64,000 nucleotides of DNA from the NCBI GenBank assembly GCA_964034945.1, contig OZ035961.1, forward strand, positions 31,522,184-31,586,183. The letters are read 5' to 3'. This document shows positions 10,404 through 25,400 of the stretch, piece by piece. The notes beneath the pieces are model-generated. The model worked only from the letters and a program-made list of their open reading frames with translations, searched no databases and was not told the DNA's origin. The DNA comes from Chrysopilus asiliformis. Its lineage: Eukaryota > Arthropoda > Insecta > Diptera > Rhagionidae. The stretch's first letter is position 1, and every line of letters begins with the position of its first letter. The position numbers were made by a program, and so were the translations under genes.

Positions 10404-13400
10404 CTGAAAAAAAAACAAACAAACAGGAAATATTAGATAATGCGGTCAATTTTTTGTTAGAAATGAGAATTGCAAATTTGTTTATCAACTTTTTTTGTGC
10501 TTAAATTTTAATAATAGTGTTGTTGGTCCATCCACCGATTTGGATCAAATTTTAGAACCGGTTTTATTTATATTCCTTCTCCCCCCCTGTTTTTCCCCGC
10601 CACTTTTTTTCCCCGCCCCGGTTTTTCTCGTCCCCTTTCTTCTTCACTATAAGATCCTCAAATATTAAAGACATTTTGATCCGATTTCAACAATTAAAGA
10701 CTTGCGTGGAAAAACCGATTATCTTCACTTTTTGACGAAAAAGAGGTATTGATACCAAATGCAAGAATAAATGAACGCGGACTTGTTGGAGACCTTGTTA
10801 AAAAGATGTTAAAGAAAAGGAGATAACTGAAAACATGGTTTGGTATCGTTTGATGCAAAATTCGGTCATATCCTTGAGATGACTGGTTTTTGCACCTATA
10901 ATATTTATCGGTATGAGGCAGAATGGATTTAAGCATATTTTTTAATTTTTCTCTTAATTTTTTTGTTAAATTGAACATATTTCTATTTATTTATTTTGCA
11001 AGAAACAGCTATCCGCAAAATTTAAAACGTCTATCGCTTTTTTATTTTTTTAAAAATTAAAATGAAATTTTTTCCCCAAAAAATTCACGTTAATATGCTT
11101 TTTGTGTCTCCTGAAAATTTTCAAAAAGTGGAGATGACCGGTTTTTGCAGTGAGGTCTTCAATTAGATAAATGGCCGCAAAGGAAAAACTAAGGCCCATT
11201 AAAATCAATCTTAACACAATCGAATAAGAAATTTTGACAATTTTTTTGTAACAAAGAACTAAAATGCCCCTTAGCGCGGTATTACAAACGGCAACTTTCG
11301 GGCTTACTTAAGCCGATTTTTGGGAGAAACGACTGAGGAGGGAAAAGTTGCCACTCGAAATCATGGCTTATCGACAATCTGCATACATGCAAACCGTGTG
11401 AACCGGTTTGGGAAAAGTAGTAGGCAGAACTCATTTTCGTTCTGACCGTCAGCAGGTAAAGATCTTGGGAAGTATATGAGCAGCAGCAATTTCAATGGTT
11501 TGAGTCCACACACACCCATGTAAACTTGTGTAGCATATGCAAACAGGATTGGCTTATTTAAGCCACAAGTGTAAGCACATTGGCTCATTAAGCCCAAAAG
11601 TTGCCGGCTTAAATAAGCCCGAAAGTTGCTGTGTGTAATACCACGCTTGACTAACTTTTGGGTTTCACATTCGTTGTACCACCATTAGAAAGGTATTTTG
11701 CTCTAGTTTCATGGACATAAGCTCTCTTTTGGCGGGGAACTGCAGAGGGATGGTCAGCTGCCATCTTAGGCGCAATGGAAAAATCATGTCGTCTAAGATG
11801 GCAGCTGACCATCCCCTTGCAGTTCCCCGTTAAAAAAGAGCTTATATCCATGAAACTAGAGTAAATCACCTCTACAATGGAGGTAGTGAAACCCCAACTG
11901 GTTCAAAAGTTAGCCCGGGGGCATAAAAATCGTCGAATCCTGCATGGTTCTTTGTGTTGAATAAAAAAAAGCACTCTCCGGCACCAGAGTAGAGTACGCT
12001 CTAAATCTGTGTTTCAAATTCGCCATTAATGATTGATTGTTGAAATTGTTTTGATTAATTTTTTAAATTGTTTTAGACAGAAACTTTTGGAAATGCGGTA
12101 CAGACAAATTAAAAAAAATACGATGCAAGTTTTCATTGTTGAAACTAAAATATAACTTTGATTTGGCTAAAAAAAATCATTGAAGTTGAGCTTCTCTCTT
12201 GAAAAAAATCACTACTTTATTAACAGCTGTGCATTTTTTTCTTCAAAAATTTGATTTCAAATTTTTTTAACCATATCAACTTTTTTAGCGTACATCGTGA
12301 CGTCCTGGCGACCGCTTAGTGGTTGCGATTCACCGAGTGAAAAACAGTGGTTTAAAACAAATATGCCTCGGATTTGTACAATTTTTTCAGAAAAATTAAA
12401 ACGAGGAAAATTTTTTATGCTTTTCAGTTATACAAAAATGTCTATTTCTAATTTGAAGCCAATCAGTTCATGGGTTTGCGGCAGAATAATAAGAATAGTT
12501 GAAAAAATTATCTTATTTCTTTGAATTGCGTGAAATAGAATTTTCATCATAGTCAATTTTACGCTAAAAATAAACAATATTAAATTCCAAGTATCGAAAT
12601 ATTGCGTAAGGTTTATTCAATTGCGTTTAGTACAAACAAATTTGAATCTTCAGAAACACTACGCATAATCATTCTATGAGAAGATCGAACAGGTATCCTA
12701 AAATTTGTATAACATAAATATTTACGAAAAGCATAATAAAAATCTCAAAGATGACCGGAATGATTGATTTCATTCGATCTCGGTCAAACTACAAAATGTT
12801 AGGCTAGCTACCCGCATATATGATATTTTGAATTCTGTAAGGTTTTTGTTATATTTCTGTCTATAAACGATTTATAGCTGTTAAAGTTCTATGGATTAGA
12901 ATCGAGAGGATGTAAACAAATTGAGGAATTTTATGAACCTTCTTCTTGCTCTTTAAACAAACATCTGATCTGACCATATGTATATTTTACAAAAAGAAAA
13001 AAAAAGAAAAGAAAACGTAAAGAAAATATATTTTTCTGTCTTTTTGCTATAATTTTTCAGTTTTCAGTTTTCATCGATGTGGAAAAACGCTTGGAAATAT
13101 TGTACAGACGCCAGAAACGGACCTCGTATTATTATTGATCTATTTGGTCTCGCCAAGGCGTTTATAATTTGCCAAAGAATATACAAAATGTCAATAATAA
13201 AAGTGAAATTAATACAATTTGAGATTGAATTCAATCAAATTTTATGCTCAAGCGACGAAAAAAAAATTCTCAATATGTCTGAAATGGATGGAATGACGGG
13301 TTGGGACAATAAAACCCCATTCAAAGACAAAACGATTTTCTTAATTTCCTTCGGTTAGTAACATAATGTTTATATGGTCTTTAATTATCCACATTTAGTT

Positions 13401-16400
13401 CAAAAATAAAAAAGAATTTCGATGTGGATCTATGGTATCGGATTAATATATAAATATATAGAATCGGATTAATATATTGAGGCAATAAATGGGATTCGAC
13501 GTCAAGTCCAATCAAAATCAGAAAATTTATTTTTATATTGGGACACTTTTGACGGAGAAAATTCTGTCATATCGTGAGTTTTACTTTTCTTGTTGTACGT
13601 CGCCGTTGTGTATATATTAAATAGGAAAACATTACCATATGATGTGGATGGATGGGATGTGGCGTCTGTTTTATGCTGAAAATTCCGTGACTCATATTGA
13701 AAAAACCTCAAGAAAAATCCACACGATGGAAAAGGAAGAGAATTTATTTTTAGTTTTCGATCGGGAAGAATTTTTCTTGACCAAATTTTTCTTTTATTAA
13801 GTGTGTCTTAGAATGATCAAGGTTAGTGGATTAAGTAAATTATATTTCACGGTCGATCTACTCAATATGAAGAATTTTTTTATTGGCTCGGGCTGATAAT
13901 TTGCTGATTTTCTGAGTCGATAAAAATTTCATTTTTCGTAAATAAATTATGAGTTATAAAAGTGAAGATGGGAAATATTGTATTGTTAAGTATGCTAAGT
14001 TTTTATTGGTACTATTGTTATTGCCGATTGCGGAAATTGTGAAATTTCCATCGGATTCTAAGTGATTTTGCAAAAAAACGAATTTTGACTTCAATATTTT
14101 AACTTTTTGATATTCTAATAAGTTGACCGCGAATTTGCAGAAATTTGGTTGGTAAATAATATAAAAAAAATGTCTTGCAAATTTAACGTTGAAAAGGCCA
14201 CAGTAAGGACGTTTGACTTTGAAAACAAAACCTTGAGCTGGCAGGGTAAAAAAGTAACCCAATCTTGTTTGGATTTAAATTCACCCGTCCTTTAGGGAAA
14301 GGAATTTCCGGTCTATAGTAGAAAACTACACTAAAAGCCCAATTCAAACTAATGATTGCGATTACGATTGCGATTACGATTGCGATTAAAGGTTCTTGAC
14401 CAATGAGATCAAAGCTTTCAACGATAGAAACATGAAACCTTTGATCCCATTGGTCTAGGAAGCTCAATTGTCATCGTAATCGCAATCGTTAGTCTGAATT
14501 GGGCTTAAAGCAAGGACTGGTTGCTTTAAGGAATATGGAACTGGTGGCTTGCAAGCCAGATTTGCCTTTTAAGTTTGGCCCGAATTATCTTTAGGAACAC
14601 ACTAAATTAATAAACGTTAGCCAAGTCGTTACATGGTAAATTTATTTTAATAATAACCAAATATAGAAGTTTCTGTTATTTTTTCACACATTTCTATGCA
14701 TTAACGGCTAAAATGATAAATTCGTTGATATATGGGAATAAAATAAAAAAAAACCATGTGAGTGGATTTTCACTTTTATAATAACAGTGGGAAAATGGGC
14801 TGATGTTAGCAGTGTAACTATAGTGTGCCAATTCCTCACGTTCCTCAAAAAAAGTGGGGCCCCATAAAAATGAAAAAAAAGTATCTACATCTCCCCTCAA
14901 AATTTAAGAACTTTTTAAGAAGACCAACAATTTTAAGGTCTTTTTTAGGCATTCATTTTTGGGGGCCCAGAATTTCGCAGTCCTTTGCATTGCCGGGTTT
15001 TACGTCCACCAATTATATCGCCAGTTCACACTTTTTTACGAAAAATATTTTTTTTTAATTTAATTACAACAGTGTCAGAAATTTTTTAAATTTAATTACA
15101 ACAGTGTCAGAATATCAATATTTTTATTACTCCAAAAAAAAAAAACAAGAAATTAAAGCAAACTTTTTTTCGCATTTTTAAATTGTTGGAAACGGCATTG
15201 AATTAGCAAAAAACTGTTTATTACTAGTAAATTATGACGAACAGCAAATGAAATCACTTTCATTAAATTGAAGCACTTTTTTTTTAACAAATCACGTTGC
15301 CCAAAGTGTTTAAAACTTATTACAAGTTATGTTAAGGAAAAAATCCCATATTTTCACTAGTAAATATTTTTTTTTTGTAGGAAACTATTTGTAAAAACTT
15401 TGGTAGAAAAATGTTCTATTTCGCAAGGACGATCCTCCACTATGATCGTCCGTAATCGACAAAAAATTGGTTGGCAATATTTCACAAAAAAAAATTTTTT
15501 TTTGATCAAAAAGTTTTACAAAAAACGATTTGTTCAAAAAAAAAAAAATACGAAGTTTTTAAATGCAAAGCCGTTTTTTTTAAAAAATGAACTAAATTTA
15601 ATGTTGAGTGTACCTTGATGAGTTCGAATATAGAATGATGATATAAAATGAATTGGTTCACAGTCAGATCCATTCACTTCATTGGTTGTTGGAACACGTT
15701 GTTCAAAATAATAAATCTGTGCCCGTTCGATATGGTCGTATTCCGATAATGTAACACTACGTGGATTGTCCTTATAAAATAAACTATACTCTTCCCAAGT
15801 AGCTTCTGGTTCGTCTTTCGGTTCAGGCAACCATAGCATCATTTTGATAAACGATTTTTTATATAATTTTTATTTTATTTTTATAATGCGTGCGATTAGA
15901 TATTTAAGTATCTTGTAAGATTAATATCAATTATAAAAGAATTTTTTTTTATATATTTTGTATTATTTATAATTGTAAAAAGAAAACAAATTTAATCACG
16001 AAAAAGAAGAATAATATTGAAATTATTATAAAATAGAGAAAAAAATTAAAGAAAAAAAAATTATGAATATAGATAGAAATATAAAAGATATAGCACAACA
16101 CTAGGATTTCCTTCTTTATAACCGATTCACGATACGAGTTTTCCGAAAGTGACTATAATTTCTTTAAGTATAAGTGGTACAACTGATGCTGCGCACAAGA
16201 CTTATTGGGATTCGTTAATAAAGAATTTTCGTGAGTGATTCTTGATGGAAAAAAGTACCAAGGAAAAATCTCTCCAAACCAAATTTTGGCAATGCTAAAC
16301 GATTATAGTTTAACCATAAATTTCTTATAGTGATTTCATTTTTTTCTCAACAGTCGACTGGATCGGTTAAACTTTTCTTCACTCATTCAAAAGTTCATTT

Positions 16401-19400
16401 GAAAGTTCGAAGAGATTTTTACTTTCGATAAGAAGGATTTTCTTTGGAAATTTTAGTTTTCTTATTTTAAATTCGTTAAAACTTAGTCAGATCGTTTTCG
16501 GAAACCGATAACGTAAGTATAAAACAACAAATAATTATAAAATTACAGTGAGATCGTATCACAACCGCTCGATATATGCGTAAAAACAATTATTAATGTT
16601 TAAAATTTTCCGATATTAGGTCAATTATGTGAACGGATTAAGATTTTTCAATTATAGTGGTTTTCTTGCAGTAATTATTATTATTTTTTTGTTATTAACT
16701 AAAGAGAACTTGAGAATAGCGTTGAATAACGCGACGTGTCGATCACGTCCAAACGTTTCCACAGACCGATTTCAAGTGAGACACTTGCGATTGAAGCTCC
16801 AAAAAAACTGATATTCGAATGTGAAATGATATGTATTTGGGCTCCTATAGACTAAATTCGGTGTATTCATCCAAAAGGAGAGATATTAAATAAAAATACT
16901 AAGATGTCATGTAGGTAGATTGAACAGGAAAGTAGTAACAACGGAGCAAGCAGGCAAGATGATGATGGCTTGTAGGTAAATTGGGATAATTCTGGGGACA
17001 CATAAAATTTATATATTTTCACTTATTTTGATAGCTATTGGCAATTTATAATAAAATCACTAATAATTTATTCGTTTCTATCTTATAGATCTGAAAATTC
17101 TTCCTACATCATCGTATGGCCAGCATAAAGTATGGATATAAATTCGTCACACATATTTGCTATTTGGCTAAACAACCGAAAATTTTGAATTAGTTTCTCC
17201 TGGTCATAAGCTATAAGAGTAAACCATCCATAGCAAAAATATTAGTATTTTAGTAGCTATTAGTATGATATTCCAGGGCTAAGCACAAATTTATCTTTTT
17301 CATTCCATCTTTCATATTCGATATCTTAACGATTAGAGGTGTATACAAAATAATTATGTATTTATAAATATTTGCGCAAATCCTCATCATTTCTAGATAC
17401 ATCAATTTCTATTTGATATACATTTTATGTGGATATAATGTACATTTGGGTGAAAAAAAACGTCAATAAATGAAAAAAAACCTATATTATGGCTTGGCGG
17501 ATTTATTGGAAAATATAAAAATATAATATTTAGAGGACATCAGACTTAGCTACTTTGCTAGATTATATTTAAATTTCAACTGGCCGAGGTAAGTGAAAAC
17601 ACTTGCATCTGTCCATCTTATTTAATAAGGTGTAGAAGGAATGATAACGCGTCACTTCAAAGTTAATATTATGGGAAGCTTTGCAATAATTTTGGGAAGT
17701 TTTACAAGTGCGACATTTTAAATTTTCAATCAAAAACAATTTTTTTAAGTCGGTAATTCTGGCACTGTATTTAGCAATTTAAAAAATAAAACAAACATCT
17801 GGAGATTTTATCAACACTGTCTATTTAATGCCTTTCTGTCTAGCTCTACTAGTAGAAACTCGTGCGATTAATAATGCGTGCGATTAGATATCAGTAAAAA
17901 ACCGAGCTATCGAGAAACTGGATACTATTAAGGTACAAATTGTATGTACATACTTTAAAAATTGAGTTTGAGATTTTAAATTTTGCAAATAACCGCGAAA
18001 AAGTACAAACGTTTCTTCGTATAGAAAAAAGGTAAAAATCGAAAAACAAGATTTTGTATAATTTTTCTCTACAAAAAATTCAGTCAAAACAATGTTAAAA
18101 AAATTATAATAGATTGGTTTAGTTTAATTTATATGATTTTGATGTGCGGTAAAAATATGTAAAATCACAAAACGGAATATTTTTGTTCTAGATCCTCTTT
18201 AAATGTATAGTTTCTTTTTGGAATTTTGAATGATTTTAGTTAGGAACACAAAATTTTTGGGAATCTCCGTATTTCAGATGGTTTGTAGTAGTAATACAGA
18301 GTATCTCGATAATCCGAAAAAATAAAGAGGAAAGTAGTAATTTATTATCTCTAACATATGTTGAATAGCCTTTTTTCCTCTTTCGATTTATTTATCGCAT
18401 TTTTTTAAATTTATTCAACTGAATCACACGTACATGGCTTGTTCATACTACTTGCAATTTCCATACCAGTAATGGGATAACCAGTGGCATTCAAATATTT
18501 TTGAGCCCCCGAAAATTCTTTGGTTAAATGAGGCGTTAAAAGCTAGAGTGGACCAACCACAGAACTATATAACATAGAATAACTGTCACCATACAAAGCT
18601 CTGCTGAAAAATGGTCCCAAAAGTATTTCCCTCTTTATCGTACTTGAACGCATGCACTGAACTGTATAAGGTCGCGAAATTCAAATTTAGTTTGCCGCGA
18701 AATTCAAATTTCACAAGTTTGAGACTAACTTTAGGCGCAAACAAATAACTTTAGGCGCCAACACCATTCCGAAAGTCTATTTTCCTTTGACAGCTCACGG
18801 TTTAAACGAGAGGGCTATATTTATTTTCATACGGTTATCTTGCTCTTACTTGACTCGTTTTGATTCACTGAACTGTATTGAAATGGGACCATTTGAGACA
18901 GCAAATCGAGCGATCTAGTATATCTATGGGACCAACCCACATGTCGAAATCGTGAATTTTTTTGTGTTTGAATCACTATTGCGAGTGAGTTTTTATATAA
19001 AAATGTTTGGATGCACAAAAGAACATTTCAACATTGAGTAATAAAGTCCACAAAAATTTTTTTTCCAAAAATTTACAGTCAATAATGGTACAAAAGTGGA
19101 AAAGCTTCAAAAACTCGATTATGTGGCTTGGTCCACTCTAGCTTTTAACGCCTCAAATATTCTTTCGATGATCGAAAATTCAAGGATCTTTTCTAACTCC
19201 TCACAAACTCCCTACAAAAGTGATTTTTCCAGATTTTTATTTTTAGGTCCAGTACGAACATCTAGAAGAATTTTTCAACAAAAATTCGAACCTGGAGGCT
19301 TCTATACTTAATGGATGAAATGTCAAAAAAATGAATTGGCTTTTTTATACATATTTATTTAAGGGTGGTGGGGGGCTTAGTATCTCCAATCAAATAATTC

Positions 19401-22400
19401 CAGAAATTTGTGACTTAAAATTTCCTACAAGTTTTTTCCACGTAATCTTCTATTAAATTTTTTTTCCTGATATTAAGGAAAGCTTAAAATTTCATTAACC
19501 TTTTTTTAAGCCGCTCTTTATTTATTGTTTCCAATAACTTCAATAACTTCATGCGTGTCTATATGGTTTTGGAAAAAAAACCAAATTTTCCACCAAAATA
19601 TTTATAAACAATAATTTAATAAAATCTCGAGGAAATACCTTTAAATAAACACGGAATCATTTTTATGACACGTTAAAGATCGAGGCTATCAGACGTTGAT
19701 CTTTTGAAGGAAAGAAAAATTAATATAAATAAAAAATATTTTCTTGACGCAGATCATTGTGTTTAACTTTGCGCTGTAAAATAAAACAATTTACGAATTG
19801 AGTGGTAAAAGAGGCGGTAAAGAGAATTTCCATACTTCATCGCGATTTTTTTGTAAATTTACCGTGTTTTACGTAAACTGAGTATTTCTTGTAATTGTTT
19901 TTATGAAACTGTAGTAATAAATTTTGAAATTATTGTTACCATGAGAATTAATCTCTGGTATTTATTATTCTTGTGAATGCCTTGCACTTCCTTATTTATT
20001 GTTTTGGCTTTACCGGCAATGGCAATTTTTATTAAAAATTAAGAAAAGTTGCAATAGTCTAAACGTAAAAAAACGTAGGAGAAATTCTTCTAAAACTTTT
20101 TCCGCCACACTCATTTATTTCACACTGAACAACTTAACTAAGTTCTCAGACTTTGAATTTATTCTGGCGAAATTTTTTTAACAAAGACTTCTTCAGGAAT
20201 AAACTCTTGAAATTTTGTGTCACCAAATCAAATCTGTCGAATAAAATGACAGATGTAAATGGCCCCTTAGAATACAAGTTTTTCAATGTAATATTGATGA
20301 AAGGATGGAATAAAAAAATAAATTGCTTCGTAATGTGGTAAAAAGATTTGCTAGGGAAAATGAATTCGATGACCACGACGCAAGTCTGGAAAACCTTGTT
20401 AGGGAGGCCTATACTGGACACCTGCTTGTTGCGCCGTTTTTGATAGTGTATTAAATCAAATGTGCGTACTCTACAACATTTTTGATTTATAAAATTTTTA
20501 TGAAATATCTTGTTTTCGCTGCCCTCTACAAAATGTAAAGTCGTTATAAATAGCTTTAGTAATGAGCTTTTCCTTGAGTAAATTTTATGAAAATCACCTG
20601 TAAATTATAGTTTTTTAAGTATATCTTAAGTATGAAATATCTTGAATGCTATTAATTTTAAGAAAAAAAATTGTATCCAATATAATTAAAGTGTTGATTT
20701 AGTGTGAAATTACTTGAAAATATTTATGAATTCTATTTTCAGCACCAATAATACCTCAAGCATTTTTACCAGCAATAAATTCGATAATGCCGCTCTTAAA
20801 GCAACCGAAAGTGAAAAATTAAAATCAGAAATCGAATACCTAGCAATATTTTGCTATAAAACGATTGAAAAAAAAAATTATATTTCTCGACCAATGGTAA
20901 GTAAAATCATCAATAAAGTATGTCTTTTCGTGGTTCTCAATTTTTACAAGGGGGAAAAATATTCGAAAATAGCAGAAAACTTTGAATTTTTTTTATGAAA
21001 TCAAAATTATTGGCAAAAGATTTGGAATCATCAATCGAGTTGTCGCTTGTATTAATAGATTAAATTAAGAGTTTTTACTTTGTGTAAGCATTTTTTTTTA
21101 CAAAAAAAGGATCCATGTTGTGAAAATTTTCAAAAATTGCCTGTCTAGGTAGCACTAGATAGCATAGACAGGAAGGGCATGGTCAAAAAATATTATTTTG
21201 ACCCTAAAAAGTAAATATTTATTACGTAGTAACAAGTATTACTATTGTCACATTTTCAATCGCTTCTATTCCTTTATGTCCTTTTTTGACTAAGTTTCAT
21301 CTATAAGCTGTCTACCCTGGTGCTTCGCCCCTGAATTTCTAAAGTGGTATTTTAAACTAAAGGTTTAACTAAAGGTTTTAAACTAAAGCTTTAAAATGCC
21401 ATTTTATAGATATTGAAAAATACTATTTGATTAATATGTCATATTTGTGTTCATGTCGAAGCGAAAAATGAAGAGATTTTTTTTGAAGTTTCACATTTGG
21501 CGTGTTTAGCTAAGCTATCCGTCATTGATAGCATTTATGAGCGAGCAGTTCGTAAATTTTCATCCGCCTACACTTATTCCAGCTGGACAGGGAGATAGTG
21601 TGGTTTCATCCTACTTCATTCCTCACATATGTTTTTAGTTTGGATTTTTCTTCTGTGGGAATATCTGATCATAATAATCTGACGCCACTGATTTTATGAA
21701 AGGGGGAGTAAAAGTGACCAGACGAAGGAACTGCTGCTCTTCCAGATCATCATCAACGCAAAAATTATGTTATTGCAAGATGTAAGAAAAATTCTAAAAT
21801 TAAATTTTGTTATAGGAGGTGAAGGAGTCGATGAGGTAGAAGGTCTGTGTACCATTCTAATGTATGAGTAGTTGGTGGTTGGTGATTTTTGATCTTATGA
21901 CACAGAGAACTGGAAAACACCATCAAGAACATGAAATTATTTAATGTCTTACATATTCACATTATAGAATTTTTTTGCGTAAGGAATTTTTGCGTGTTCT
22001 TGAGATTTCAGCGAAATATTGAAAGAGAAACAAAAAATTGAAATGAAAGATGCAAAAAAGTAAAGAAAAAAAAACTAACAAAAAAAAAAATTAAGGGTTT
22101 TTATTAAATTGTATTACACAGATATTTGTATTTTATTCGTATTTCGATGTGCGAATGACAAAACGACAGAAATATGTCGCAAAAAAATTTCGGGATATAT
22201 TTAGAAGGCCATCAACTTGCGGAGGGGTAATATTTTATCAAAGTATAAGTTAACAAGATCAATGGGAATTACTAATAGGTAATTCCAATTTAAAATATCT
22301 GCGTTCACGGCACTATATTTCTTCTTAACTTCTGAATTATTATTCACAGAGTGCTCCTTTCTTTTTTATTGCGCTACATCTAAAAGCGGTACTTGGATGA

Positions 22401-25400
22401 GGTTTCATTCAGGTTTTTATGCTATATATGCTATGTCATATAGGAATATATAAGTAAACTGTTTGCAATGCATTGAACCAGTCGTCGCTTCGGATAAAAA
22501 AATGAATTACACCAGTGTGTTTGGAGAAAAGTTTTTGATTTCCGCAAGGCCAACCGTCCGTCTGTCTGGCTGTCTGTTCGACCGTGAACACCATAACTTT
22601 CGAAAGAACTGAGCGAGACTCTTAAAGTTTGGTAGATTTGCGTTTCTAGTAAGTGCAAGGCTAAAGGAGCCTCCACACGTTCAATGTTACTTGACAAGTA
22701 AGTACCTAACAATGATGGAAATTGCCTGCAAACGTAACATTGAAGAGCATCCAAACGATCAATGTTACTTGAAACATGAGTCATTCAAGTAAAATTGTCA
22801 AGTAACATTGAACGTGTGGAGGCGCCTTAAGTTCTTGAACGGGCAAAATCGGACGATTTCTTTCCCCCTCGGCCATACAAACAAAACAGGGGTGCGGCTT
22901 CATGTAACTTTTTTTTCGATCGGCTAACTAGTCAAAGAAAATCTTTGGTCCACCAAAAATGATTAAACGGGCCGACACTCATTCTGGTGTGCACGATTTA
23001 AGAGTCTTTTCTGGGTAATTTCAGGACCCTGAAACCGAATCTGGCAGTAGTTTGGCTGTACCAGGTGAACTTATGTTAGAAATTCTAACATATTTGCTTG
23101 TAAAACTAGTGATTTATTATAAAAATAGGTACTCTTGATTATTTCACAAAAAAATTTCGAATTTTGAGGGTTAAAAATATTCTTAGTTTTTTAAGTCGGT
23201 AAATCTTCATAAGAAAATTTAAAATGCCTGTAACTTGTGAACGAATTATCTGATTTTGTTAGTTTTTAACATTTCGGAGAGAGAGAGAGAAAGAGAGCTA
23301 TTTGAAGGGCTTGCAGCAAGAATGGGGTAACTCCACTTTCGGAAAAAGAAGATCACTCTAAAATTTAGGAGATTTCCTCCCGTTACGAATTGGTATTACC
23401 AGAGAACAAATAATCTAGAGAATAAAGTCTTAGAACAAATTTTTGACAAATTTCCCCTTCGAAGGGGGGAAAAATGTCCCTATCATTCACTAGCTACGGC
23501 CTAAAAGTTAATTACTTTTAGACTAGGGACCACGAAGCAGACAGAACATTTCTCGTCGTATCTATTCAATGAGATGGAGGAATCGAATGGAAAATTTTTT
23601 CCGTGTTACATCGGATCCTCTTGCTTCATCTCACAGTGGAAAAATTTTCTCTAAAAATTTGTTCTAAGAAATTATTCTCTAGATTATTTGTTCTCTGGTA
23701 TTACTGTATGATCATGTTGGCAAAACATGTGTAAAAGCATACCCTATAAGTGAGAATTTTCTTTTTGATGGAGCTTGAAAATTAAATTTTAAAAGTTTTT
23801 TTTATACTCCATATTTTTATGCAAAAAATACGATCCACACATTGGATCATCCTGAAATGTGTTTCATGTATTTCATACGACATATATCTATTTGACGAAA
23901 AAACTGTACGTGTCACTCACCTAGAACATAATGGAAATTTCAAGAAAAATTATGTAGTTTTTTCTTGGGAAACTATGGTTGAAACACGACCATAATTTTT
24001 TTATGATGAACAGTAAGTACCTATACAACATAGTAAAATTTAAAAAAAAATTGGACATACGGTTTGTAAAAAAAAACATTTTTTTTAAAAAAAGAACCTC
24101 AGAAAATATGCATTTTTGGGAACTGAACATTTGTCAAATTTCAGTCAAATCAGAGCAGGGGTAGATTTCACATGCTATAGCCAGCCTTTAATTAAAATAA
24201 TTACATTTTCGATTACTTTGTTTAGTTCTATGTAATTAAATATTATTTTTACTTAACAATAAATTTAGAATGAATCTGTGCAAATATATTGAAAATTGAA
24301 TAAAATGTGCCCACATATATTAAAAGAAAAACAAAAATTAAATAATTCATGAATGAATAATTGGCACAAGACGTGATTATTCCCAAAGGAAATTAAAACT
24401 TGATCATTTACGTGTGAAAACATTTTGAATTCAGCGGATCATCAAAATGCAGAAATCAAAACAAAATGCAAAAACCGAATCTTCACTCAAAACTAATAAA
24501 AATACTTGAAATTGTTTTACAAATTCGAATTAAAATAGTGGTGCACATATGAATGGATATTTCTGCCATTTTTGCTACTTACGTTACGCTTGCCAAGAAA
24601 ATCGAATCAAATATTTACCTTTTGCTAATTTAATGAACATTACAACTGTTCGGATGAGCTTTCAGCTGGCTAACTGAGTGGGTAAACATTCTCGCGAACC
24701 ACTTGCGATAATTTTTCAACTTGGCATTAAATCAGAATCAATTGCTTTTGTTTTAACATTAATTACCCGGCAAAATAGAAAAAAAATGCTTCTAGTTGAA
24801 TACATTTTAAGAGTCTTAATTTCTCAAATGAACGCTTCCGCGGGTGGTCCCTTCAAGATGAAGATGTTGGGCAGACAGTTAATAGACAGCAGCAAATTGA
24901 TGTTTCAAAAAACACAATGAGCAACGTCTTCATTAAATAATATCTTTTTCCATATCTTTTCGGTCGAATTATGCATAAAGCGCGATATTTTAATTGTACG
25001 AAGTGTTTTTGGATCTTAATTTTATTAACATTATAATAGAATGGCAATTGCTGGTGACAGGATCCGAAATTGATCTAATTTCTAACGAATTAATTTTTGA
25101 AAAATCTTTGAGAAAACGGTAATCAAAAATTATTTTTGGATTGCCAAATTTTTTTTAAATACACGCATTGATAAAAAAACGTTTATGAGAACTATGCTTA
25201 CGCGTCCAGTAAAATTTAAGATCAGGGAACGAATTCCTTATTTATTGAAATTTCGAAAAAACCCTTTTCTATCATAAAAAACCCTTTTCTATCATATACA
25301 TACAACTTATGGTCTGTATAGTGAACTAAAAAAAGCCAAGGTTATCGAATTGTTCACTATACTGAGAGTTGATTAAGACCGTAATTCGAAGACAAATTTT

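Noticed and set aside
13077..13358. A 93-codon frame as a nested gene
   Set aside because: No recognisable domain, no splice context and composition like the surrounding intron.
21120..21180. A hairpin with CTGTCTAGGTAGCAC as a microRNA
   Set aside because: Pairing is short and imperfect, and nothing else supports a precursor.
23275..23300. GA-rich, TG-rich and CAA microsatellites (also near 2771, 37170 and 49660)
   Set aside because: Short simple repeats with no further structure.
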